The notes under the pieces are model-generated. The model was not told the origin of the DNA, did not search any database, and saw only the letters and a list, made by a program, of their open reading frames with translations. The position numbers and the translations under genes were made by a program. From Pseudomonas frederiksbergensis (GTDB lineage: Bacteria; Pseudomonadota; Gammaproteobacteria; Pseudomonadales; Pseudomonadaceae): a stretch of DNA of 64,000 bases. Position 1 is the first letter of the stretch. The number at the start of each line of letters is the position of its first letter. The stretch spans positions 1 to 64,000 of the forward strand of contig NZ_FNTF01000001.1 of the NCBI RefSeq assembly GCF_900105495.1, in the 5' to 3' direction. Shown here in pieces: positions 42,968 through 50,572 of the stretch.

Positions 42968-43597
42968 ATGTTCGTGCGTGCTTATCTCCGAGCCTCCACC
43001 GAGGATCAGGACGCCAGTCGCGCCCGTGATCAACTGGAAGAATTCGTTGCGAGCCACGGAAAGGTTATCGCTGCCAGTTACATGGAGAACATCAGCGGCA
43101 CGCTAGCTGATCGGCCAGAGCTTCAACGCCTTCTGAACGATGCGCGCCGGGGTGACATAATTCTGGTTGAAGCTATTGACCGGCTGTCTCGTATGAATGA
43201 CCAGGACTGGCGGGCACTGATAACCGCGATAGACAGCAGAGGTCTGCGAATCGTAGCCGTCGACCTTCCGACTAGTTACCAGGGTCTCACATTGCCGTCT
43301 GGTGACGAGTTCACTGATCGAATGTTGGCCTCAATCAATTCAATGATGACGGATATGATGGCGGCAATCGCCCGGAAGGATTATCTGCAGCGTCGGCACC
43401 GGCAGTCGCAAGGCATCACCAAAGCAAAAGCTGCAGGTGTTTACAAAGGCAGACCGGCAGATCTGGCGCTGCGTAAGCGTGTTAGTGAGCTTCTGGCCGC
43501 TGGCTTGGGTATCCGAGCAATCGCCCGTCATGCCGTTTGTTCAACCACGACTGTAATGCGTATCCGAGACGAACTGGTTGAAAGCTTATCCAGTTGA
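42968..43597 (+). CDS. Serine recombinase (plasmid multimer resolvase)
   Basis: 209 residues. The catalytic serine is Ser10 in RAYLRASTED, followed by the resolvase core (ILVEAIDRLSRMNDQDW) and the C-terminal helix-turn-helix (LAAGLGIRAIARHAVCSTTTVMRIR). It would resolve plasmid dimers. Position between par genes and oriV/repA supports a maintenance role rather than a transposon origin; no transposon ends are seen. Confidence 0.9.
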   Translation: MFVRAYLRASTEDQDASRARDQLEEFVASHGKVIAASYMENISGTLADRPELQRLLNDARRGDIILVEAIDRLSRMNDQDWRALITAIDSRGLRIVAVDLPTSYQGLTLPSGDEFTDRMLASINSMMTDMMAAIARKDYLQRRHRQSQGITKAKAAGVYKGRPADLALRKRVSELLAAGLGIRAIARHAVCSTTTVMRIRDELVESLSS

Positions 43598-44044
43598 GCC
43601 GGTCGGGAATGAGTGACTAGCGAAGGCGTAGCCGTAGTCTGTCATTCATTCCCGACTGGCCGCCGCCGGCAGGCGACTTTGAGTGCCTAACAGCCACTGC
43701 ATGAGTTGGAGTGGTTAGAGATCATTAGAACCAGGAGATAGAGGCCCTTGAATTACGGGGCTTCCAGGGCATTACCTAGCTCAGAACATGAGCGAACCTC
43801 AGTTCACCTACTTTGCACCACCATAGCTCACTAGGTGTGAGCTACGTTAGCTCACTGCATGAGCTACCCCCCCCATGAGCTACCCCTCGTTCATCCTTGA
43901 ACGATATCCTTCATTTTGTGAGAGATAACGTGCATGGATGCACTACCTATCGCTCACAGCATGAGCTAAGATAAGCCTGCCTTGTTCGATATCTTCCAAA
44001 TTTGCAGGATATCAAACACGCTAACACAGCTTGTCGGAGGCACG
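43598..44044. other. oriV: Replication origin region (oriV) with ATGAGCTA inverted repeats
   Basis: After a long hairpin (GTCGGGAATGA with TCATTCCCGAC, 43604-43655) come several copies of a TAGCTCA/TGAGCTA unit: 43777-43795, 43824-43844 (TAGCTCAC-N5-GTGAGCTA), 43848-43866, 43875-43883 and about 43952-43968. A GTTCA/TGAAC repeat (43890-43903) and a GATATC pair near 43989-44012 lie close to repA. This is the expected place for Rep-binding iterons and the repA promoter in IncP-9 plasmids. Confidence 0.65.
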
Positions 44045-44614
44045 ATGATTGATGATGAAGGGGAAGTCCGCGCACTGGTCCAACCGACACAACGCGGCAC
44101 ATGGGTTCAGACGGAACGAGCTGGGCACGAAGCATGGGCGGCTCTGATCGCTCAGGCACCGAGGGCCGGGCAACTAATGCACATCATTGTCCAGCATATG
44201 GACAAGTCCGGTGCATTGATCGTCAGCCAGTCGACCTTGGCCAAGATGATGGACACTTCCATTGCGACCACGAAGCGCGCTATCAGCGTCCTGTCCAAGC
44301 ACAACTGGATTCAAACCATCAGTGTTGGTGGCCAACGTGGTGGAACGCTTGCGTATGTGGTGAATAGCCGAATCGCATGGGCAGACAAGCGCGAAAACCT
44401 GCAGTACGCCCGCTTCAACGCAAGGGTGCTTATTTCGTCTGAAGACCAAGCAGATCTCGGCAGTAACAAGCTAAAGCAACTGCCGACCATGAGCGACGGG
44501 GAAATCCAATTGCCAGCTGGTCCAGGTATGGAACCACCGGCCCAAGATTCATTAGATGGCGTAGATCTTCCTGATATGCCCTCTATTCCGCATCACGACA
44601 AAAACGATCTTTAA
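44045..44614 (+). CDS. repA: RepA, IncP-9-type replication initiator
   Basis: 189 residues from the ATG at 44045 (MIDDEGEVRALVQPTQRGTW), behind CGGAGG. The region QSTLAKMMDTSIATTKRAIS is a winged helix-turn-helix as in small plasmid Rep proteins. Sequence such as RGTWVQTERAGHEAWAALIA is what I recall of IncP-9 Rep. It initiates replication at the adjacent oriV. The C-terminal 50 residues are acidic and probably disordered. Confidence 0.88.
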   Translation: MIDDEGEVRALVQPTQRGTWVQTERAGHEAWAALIAQAPRAGQLMHIIVQHMDKSGALIVSQSTLAKMMDTSIATTKRAISVLSKHNWIQTISVGGQRGGTLAYVVNSRIAWADKRENLQYARFNARVLISSEDQADLGSNKLKQLPTMSDGEIQLPAGPGMEPPAQDSLDGVDLPDMPSIPHHDKNDL

Positions 44615-44653
44615 GCATCTGACCCACTAACGGCAATTCGGCGGAAACTTATC

Positions 44654-45415
44654 ATGGCAGACACACGCGATGAGATTACGAAGGCAAAAGGCATTACAGC
44701 CGATCTTGTCATGGAGATAGGCACCTATTACAGCGCCAAAGACATGCGTGGCGTGCAGACTGGGCTTAGCAGCGCAGCCCGCGAGCTACGTGCTTTTACA
44801 CAGAACAATTCACTGCGTGGACGGCTGGGCGCCAAGCTTTCCCTAGAGCAGCATGAACTGCTGAACAATGCTGCTGCACTTCTGGATTCCATTAAATACA
44901 ACGTGGAGCACGCTAAAGAGCGCAAGGACCGCACTGAGAAAGCGACGGCCAAAAAACGTCAGTTATGGGAACGAGAAGCCGAGCAATTGGTAAAAACCCA
45001 TTTCACGCTGCCAATGAACACAGTAACCGAGCAATTACGGGTACTTGAACTATCCCTGATCGCTCAGGAGGTTTTGGGGCAATCAATCTATATCAAGGAT
45101 CATTTGCAACTTCGCAAATTGATGCAAGACGAACCCCCGAAGTGGGGCAATCATTCTGTAGCGCAATGGCGTCGTAGTGAGGTGTCAAGCCTCTTGGCAG
45201 ATATGCAATATGCCCTTCGTTCTTACCTAAGCTGGGATCTGAACATGACTCCCGGCGAGCGGTTGAAAGAGCTGGAGCGTAGCCTAGATGCAGCCCGCGC
45301 TGAAATTCTGGCCAGACCTATGTGCGTAGAAACTCTGCGCATTTGGAACGATGAGCTAAAGAGCGCAGCATTCATGACCAGCGCTATGCCTACTACCGAT
45401 GGATCTAGGCACTGA
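44654..45415 (+). CDS. Unrecognised helical protein downstream of repA
   Basis: 253 residues, mostly alpha-helical and charged, with a coiled-coil-like stretch (LLDSIKYNVEHAKERKDRTE). No domain recognised. It starts 39 bp after repA and ends at a terminator, so it may be co-transcribed with repA. A role in replication or copy control would be a guess from position only. Confidence 0.65.
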   Translation: MADTRDEITKAKGITADLVMEIGTYYSAKDMRGVQTGLSSAARELRAFTQNNSLRGRLGAKLSLEQHELLNNAAALLDSIKYNVEHAKERKDRTEKATAKKRQLWEREAEQLVKTHFTLPMNTVTEQLRVLELSLIAQEVLGQSIYIKDHLQLRKLMQDEPPKWGNHSVAQWRRSEVSSLLADMQYALRSYLSWDLNMTPGERLKELERSLDAARAEILARPMCVETLRIWNDELKSAAFMTSAMPTTDGSRH

Positions 45416-45422
45416 AATGACG

Positions 45423-45453
45423 AAACCCGCAGCACGGCAATGCTTGCGGGTTT
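45423..45453 (+). terminator. Terminator after the repA operon
   Basis: AAACCCGCA, loop, TGCGGGTTT, followed by CTAGGTTTTTT. A separate inverted repeat GAACG-N6-CGTTC (45522-45537) lies before the next gene and may be an operator. Confidence 0.75.
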
Positions 45454-45558
45454 CTAGGTTTTTTGCGAAGGAGCAAAAATCCACGGCCTGAGTATACACC
45501 GGGTACGTGAGGTTTTACAGCGAACGGATATGCGTTCACAACCGGAACGGTACTTACT

Positions 45559-46056
45559 ATGACCATCATCAGATTCCACGAAAACCCCGCAGAATATGCG
45601 CCGACTATCTCGTTTAATCATTGCGGCAGAATGCCTTGGAGCGCAAGGTATGACTCAGAATTCAGCGGGTTTGAGCTGATCGAGCTATTCCAATTTTGCG
45701 AAGAAGAAGGCCACCGTCAGGGCATTAATGACGCCAATCAGAACCGTATTGGCAGTCGGGAACAAGCCCCGTTCCACCGGGACTTCATGGGTGGCTACCC
45801 GAAAAGTCTTTGGGAAAACGCCTATTGGATCGGTGTTCAAGCGCATGGCGACACTACACCGGCAGCGATAGAGCTTGAAATCCAGAAGGTCTTGAGCGCA
45901 CCGGATACCAGTCGCTGGCTTTGCGATGCGCTGAACAGCGCATTGGATCGTGATTCGACCGACGCAACGAATGACGCCGAGTACCTGTGTGACTTGCTGA
46001 CGCGGCGGACCAACGCACTCTCACTGGCCAGCGAAGCAAATTGGGGTGAAGAATGA
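45559..46056 (+). CDS. Unrecognised backbone protein
   Basis: 165 residues (MTIIRFHENPAEYAPTISFN start), acidic, with Trp-rich segments (SLWENAYWIGVQAHGD). No family recognised. The ribosome site is weak. Its stop overlaps the start of a 51-residue membrane protein by ATGA, implying coupling. Confidence 0.65.
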   Translation: MTIIRFHENPAEYAPTISFNHCGRMPWSARYDSEFSGFELIELFQFCEEEGHRQGINDANQNRIGSREQAPFHRDFMGGYPKSLWENAYWIGVQAHGDTTPAAIELEIQKVLSAPDTSRWLCDALNSALDRDSTDATNDAEYLCDLLTRRTNALSLASEANWGEE

Positions 46057-46208
46057 TGCCAATTGATCCGATTGATTTGTTAGCCAGGTTGCAATCTTTA
46101 TACGCAGCGTATCCGGGATTTTTTCAAGGCGCAGCATCCGTTATCGTGGTCGTGCTTGCGTATTTCGCGGTACTGGAGCTTGCAAGCCGCTCTGATAAGA
46201 CGGAGTAA
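46053..46208 (+). CDS. 51-residue single-pass membrane protein
   Basis: A short frame from ATG 46053 in ATGA overlap with the preceding gene. It encodes MMPIDPIDLLARLQSLYAAY, a hydrophobic segment (AASVIVVVLAYFAVLELA) and a short charged tail. The overlap and the 6-bp gap to the next gene support its being translated. Function unknown. Confidence 0.6.
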   Translation: MMPIDPIDLLARLQSLYAAYPGFFQGAASVIVVVLAYFAVLELASRSDKTE

Positions 46209-46214
46209 ATCACT

Positions 46215-47483
46215 ATGTCTGATCAGAGATATACCGTGTGCATTGCGCACGGGCCATCAATCAAAACCTACAGCGAACAGTTTCAAACTCAGGCCAGCTA
46301 TGCACCTCAGTGGAAAGCTGTACTGAAGAAAGCGCACAAGCAGGCGACCGTCAGTTGCCAATGCCCTGGCACCGGTTGCCGTCTTCTTGCTGTACGGCAT
46401 ATGTCGGATAGCGACTCATTCCACCTTTCGCGGTATCCACGCACCGGCGCCGAACACGCCTTGGATTGCGTTTACTACTCGCCAGATCCCGATAAATCGG
46501 GCCTTGGCTCGTACAGCAAAGGCGTGGTTGAAGAAACGTCCGAGGGTGATCTAAAGATCAAGCTCACCCTCTCGTTACGCAAGAAAGAGCCCGCAGACAC
46601 TGGACAGGCACCCGAAGCCACCGGCAGCAGCTCGGGCAGCGGCAAAGCCACCAAACCGGCCTTGACCCTGTTGGGCTTGTTGCACCTGCTTTGGAATGAA
46701 GCCGGGCTCAATACATGGTCGCGGGGCATGGCAGGTAAACGCGGGTTGGGCCTCGTTCATAGCAGGCTACAGGACGCAGCAGATCGAATGCTTGCGTCGA
46801 GAATGCGGATCGGCGATGCGCTTGTCATTGCGGCGGGCTCGAAGGGGTTTCAATCCGAGGCCAACGAGCGGAAGGTCAAGAGCGCGATCAAGAACAACCG
46901 TCGCTTACTGGTGATCGCTCCACTTGCAGGCCATACCGAAGACCGAGAAAAGACCGCAGCTCGCTACCTGACCATCACGGGTTTCAATGGCGTACCTCGC
47001 ATGTTCCTCGATGACTAGATCTGGTCGACCGTTGCTCGCCGATTCAAGCGTGAGCTGTCGGCCTGGAGGCAAGGACGGCGGGTTATAGCGATTGTTCAGA
47101 CCGATCAACCCACAGAACCGGGTAAAGCACAGGCGCTCAATGTCGCGTTGATGGTGGTCAGTGACGAGTGGATCCCGGTGGAATCGTCCTATGAAGCGGT
47201 GATCGAGGCGAGGTTGCGTGAGGAATCACGCAGGTTCGTCAAACCCTTGCGGTTCGACTCAAGCGAAGACCAGGTATTCCCCGATTTCTGGTTGATGGAC
47301 GCCAGTGCCGGCACTGAGTATCCGATGGAGGTATATGGCCGTGCTGATCCCAAGTATCTGGCACGAAAAGAGGTAAAGGCTGATTACTACCGGACCCACT
47401 ACGGGACCAGGTGGTGGGCATGGGACGCAAGCACCGACCCCAAGGGAGAGGCGATCCCCGCATTTCCCCCAGCCAGAAACTAA
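46215..47483 (+). pseudogene. DUF1173-family gene split by an in-frame TAG
   Basis: The frame from 46215 (MSDQRYTVCIAHG) reads 267 codons, meets TAG at 47016-47018, and continues in the same frame for another 154 codons to TAA at 47483 (through RVIAIVQTDQPTEPGKAQAL and VFPDFWLMDASAGTEYPMEVYG). Both parts match the DUF1173 family, which is roughly 400 residues long and often plasmid-borne; it has Cys-rich N-terminal and nuclease-like C-terminal segments. Unless the stop is read through, only the N-terminal two thirds are made. Confidence 0.7.
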
Positions 47484-47488
47484 GACAA

Positions 47489-47504
47489 TTCTCGCACGCG
47501 AGAA
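47489..47504. repeat. Backbone palindrome, site 6 (CACG centre)
   Basis: TTCTCGCACGCGAGAA, 5 bp after the DUF1173 stop and 22 bp before the start of the next gene, with AGGAGG in between. This is the rightmost site before the rulB break. Confidence 0.78.
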
Positions 47505-47526
47505 TGCCCTGATTAGGAGGCTGCGC

Positions 47527-47922
47527 ATGAGCGAAGTCCTTGTTAGCACCGTCCATCCAACGCTTGGCGCGTTGTATTGGGTGTATACGTCAAACGCCGG
47601 TTGCAACTACCCCGACCACTACACCATCACCGACTGGAGCGAGGTGGCCACACGGTTTCCGCACTACTGGCGGGAACACGAACACCTCCGCTGGGTTCAC
47701 GGCAAGCACATTGGCCAGGTCTTCAATTCTGATGACCCCTACGGTAGTTACGCAGAGGTTGAAGACGAGGAAACCTTTGAAACGTCTTATGGGAAGCTGT
47801 CGGGAATGCTTGCGGATCTTCACGCCAAAAGCGGGCAGTCCGTTGATGAATTCGTGCAATGGATGAAAAAGGCTGACTGGGTTGATGTTCCAGCCCCGGC
47901 CAAAGAATTCTTAGACGACTAG
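47527..47922 (+). CDS. Unrecognised acidic backbone protein
   Basis: 131 residues behind a strong AGGAGG and palindrome site 6. Sequence such as HYTITDWSEVATRFPHYWRE and FNSDDPYGSYAEVEDEETFE shows no known family. It converges on the 3' end of rulB with a 3-bp overlap of the stop regions. Confidence 0.7.
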   Translation: MSEVLVSTVHPTLGALYWVYTSNAGCNYPDHYTITDWSEVATRFPHYWREHEHLRWVHGKHIGQVFNSDDPYGSYAEVEDEETFETSYGKLSGMLADLHAKSGQSVDEFVQWMKKADWVDVPAPAKEFLDD

Positions 47923-48880
47923 CATTGCACCGTCCACATCTGATCCCAACTGGTCATGTAACTAGGGCTCAGCAGAGCCCTACGCATGCCCCAGTCCGGC
48001 GACAGGGGAACAGCTGCAGTGCGTAAGCAATCATGTCCCCACCGTCTGTTGATCTTGTCCATAACGCTCATGAGCGCGTCAGTGCGCGCCGGTTGACTCG
48101 GCGTGAACAGATCTTGCGTGTACTCACCACGCTTTCGCAGATCCATTAACATGACCTCAGCTTTGCTGTACGCAAAGCCCGGCCTGTAGATGCCTTCCAA
48201 CGCACGCAGCGCGTGCTTTGTCAGCACGCGCACGTCATCTGTTGGGTAGTCGGGAATGACCGTGGCTGCATTGGCGTACTTCGGACCGTCGCCATGGAAC
48301 GAGGTCTGTATGCCGATCCGCAGGCCACCGCACAAAGATCGCTGCTTGCGCAGCTTCTCAGCGGCCTTGTGGATATAGGTGGCCAACGCCTGGCCAAGCC
48401 CCTCGATTGTGTGGACGCGCTGACCAAACATCTTGCTTGAGCAAATGGTCTGTGTGTCCGGTGGGCTTTGTTCCATGTCGATGCAGGACTCGCCGCGAAG
48501 CTCCCTGATCGTTCGTTCCAAGACCACTGAGTATTTGCGGCCCATTGTTCGCGGCTCAGCGTGGGATAGCTCCCACGCTGTTTTAATGCCTTCACCGGCC
48601 AGGTTATCGCGCATACGCCTGCCAATGCCCCACACTTCTTCGACAGGCATCCGGCGCAACAACCACTCAACAGCCTCCGGCTTGCGCAGGTCTACAACAC
48701 CACCGGTTTTCTCACGCCAGATCTTCGAGGCATGTTGTGCTGCCTTGGCGAGGGTTTTGGTGTGGCCGATGCCCACACCGACCGGCAACGCAACCCACTG
48801 CAGCACGCGCGCCTGAATAGCTCGGCCCACGTCCACCAATGGTTCGCGCTGGTCCTCTAAGCGTACGAAGGATTCGTCGA
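47919..48880 (-). pseudogene. rulB: rulB 3' part (UmuC-like polymerase C-terminal 319 residues)
   Basis: Reverse-strand frame from DESFVRLEDQREPLVDVGRA through GVGIGHTKTLAKAAQHASKI, VVDLRKPEAVEWLLRRMPVE, VWGIGRRMRDNL and the C-terminal GIQTSFHGDGPKYANAA to the stop at 47919. These are the RulB palm/thumb, helix-hairpin-helix and little-finger regions. Joined to the 109 residues at 11513-11842, the total of 428 is full RulB length and the joint YSID/DESF restores the catalytic motif. Here the frame is preceded by a TraN-like sequence instead. Confidence 0.9.
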
Positions 48881-49628
48881 AAACAGCTCTGTCGACGGTA
48901 GCTGAAATAATGGCGTCCTTGGCTATCACGCGGAATCGGGTGTACTCCTCATAGATTTTGCAGTTCCCGCTCCAGTAGTTGTCCCCTACCATGCCGACCC
49001 AGATGTACAAGCAACCTGGTCCGCACGACTGAAAGTTTGGCTGCCCGGAAACGTATTCGATTACACCTACCTTGTAGTCATGCAGGAACTCAACGTTTCC
49101 GCCTTGATCCACGACGCGCTCACATGTTTTGTAATTGGCAACATGGGCGTTTTTCGTCACGTTCTCAAAAACTTCGGTAGAGGTGCAGTCCGCGAAGTTC
49201 TGCTTAAACCCATCCATGAAGTCAGGGGAACGAACTTGATCAGCCTGATTGAGCATAGGGTCGTTGGAGAGATCTACCGACATGCGGTTGCCGCTGTCGA
49301 TCAGGGTTCGGTATGCCTCTCCCTCAGAGGACGATTCCGATTGAAGACGGGTGTTTGCTCGCAACCCGAGATCGATCGTCTTCACATCGTCGCCGTAGAC
49401 GTTCTCGAGCGAGGCAGTGTCTCCAGTTTCAGGGAACAGGTCCTGAAGCGTGACCGAGGCGTCCCCGCCATCGAACACCTGAAGTACCTGCTGGCCTACA
49501 GATTGCCCGGCCGAAGATCCAGCGGTCACAGCGTCGGCCTAGGCGTTGAAGGTCATGCTGTTGAGATACAGGCCGATCACGGTCACGTTGACCAGCCGTC
49601 TCAGGGTTGTTTTGAGTGGTTGTCGCAT
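48881..49628 (-). pseudogene. TraN-like N-terminal fragment fused to rulB, with nonsense codon
   Basis: From ATG 49628 the reverse strand encodes a signal-peptide-like start (MRQPLKTTLRRLVNVTV), then TAG at 49541-49539, then a secreted Cys-containing domain. Segments ADCTSTEVFENVTKNAHVAN, YKTCERVVDQGG and QSCGPGCLYIWVGMVGDNYW resemble TraN-type mating-pair stabilisation proteins of F-like systems. It runs in frame into RulB at 48880. A GTG at 49529 could start a 536-residue chimera. This plasmid's own transfer system is VirB-type, so the fragment is foreign. Confidence 0.6.
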
Positions 49629-49723
49629 CGATCGCATGTCCAAAAATGGGGATGCTTCGATGCTATGGGAAGGGTGAGAAATGATGGCGCGGTTTCAGGC
49701 AACAAAATCGCCTGAAAAAGCAA

Positions 49724-49757
49724 AGCCCCGGCTGGTGGGGTCACCGGCCGGGGCTCG
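49724..49757. terminator. Terminator-like hairpin; gene-poor 49629-50164
   Basis: AGCCCCGGC, loop, GCCGGGGCT, then TCGCTGTGTTTTT. The 49629-50164 interval otherwise has no gene I can support. TGGGTCATTTTTAGGTCAGCGGC-like sequence around 49828 recalls the outer end of IS21-type elements, but it is too short to assert. Confidence 0.6.
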
Positions 49758-50164
49758 CTGTGTTTTTGATCATGCCTCAGGCACTACTAAGACCTGGCCT
49801 GTTGGCGCTGATTGAAAACTGACCAATGGGTCATTTTTAGGTCAGCGGCAGCACCCTTTGGTTACCCAAGCCTTCAGACCTGCTGCCGGGTGGGCGATTC
49901 CCCCCTCTCCTCTCCCTACCTCACCTGGTCCAGATACTCATGCTCTCGCCGGTCTGCCTCCTCTGCTTCCTGGAAGGGTCATTCTGCTCGATAGCAACTG
50001 TGGGCTATGGTGTGGGACGTAATATTTCGGTTTTCTGGAATTCCTTATAGATTTTGGCCTATAGCCGTTTTGTATGGGGATATCTTATCCTCCTACATTG
50101 CGGCGAGATCTGGCGCGATTTCAGTATCAGCGCCTGCGAACAAACGAGCCGCGAGGAATCCGTA

Positions 50165-50572
50165 GTGAAAAACCATGATTCGAATGAGCACGCTCAAAAC
50201 GAGCCTATTTCAGGTGAGATTTACCACGTCACGCCAACCCATAATCTTGACTCCATCTTCCGTGACGGTTTACGGCCGCAGATTGGACCTCGCTCCGCTC
50301 TACTCGGTGAGGCCAAGGAAATGGTCTATTTCTTTGGGTCGATGCTGGCAGTTGAAGACGCACTCAGTAACTGGCTGGGTGAAGCGCTCGATGACGAGCC
50401 TGGAGCGATTTCCGTTCTCGCCGTCGATCGCTCCGGTTTACACCTCGTTTCAGATGGTGGGTACGAGCTTGCGTGCCCTCACCTCATTCGGCCGGAGAAC
50501 ATTTCTCTCGCTTTTCAGGATGACGTGCCGGCAGATGAAAAGAGCGGCCCGGAGACCGGGGGTACCTCATGA
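50165..50572 (+). CDS. Unrecognised protein with ART/RNA-phosphotransferase-like start, coupled to integrase
   Basis: 135 residues from GTG 50165, behind GAGGA; an ATG at 50054 has no ribosome site. The block IYHVTPTHNLDSIFRDGLRP, then RSALLGEAKEMVYFF and AISVLAVDRSGL, resembles the YHVT...SI..GL start seen in ADP-ribosyltransferase-like or Tpt1-like folds. It overlaps the integrase by 4 bp (ATGA). A toxin or effector carried with the integrase is possible; catalytic activity is not evident from sequence alone. Confidence 0.65.
   Translation: MKNHDSNEHAQNEPISGEIYHVTPTHNLDSIFRDGLRPQIGPRSALLGEAKEMVYFFGSMLAVEDALSNWLGEALDDEPGAISVLAVDRSGLHLVSDGGYELACPHLIRPENISLAFQDDVPADEKSGPETGGTS

Noticed and set aside
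49810..49860. Possible IS21-type terminal sequence
   Set aside because: Only about 20 bp of resemblance recalled from memory; no partner end or transposase nearby.
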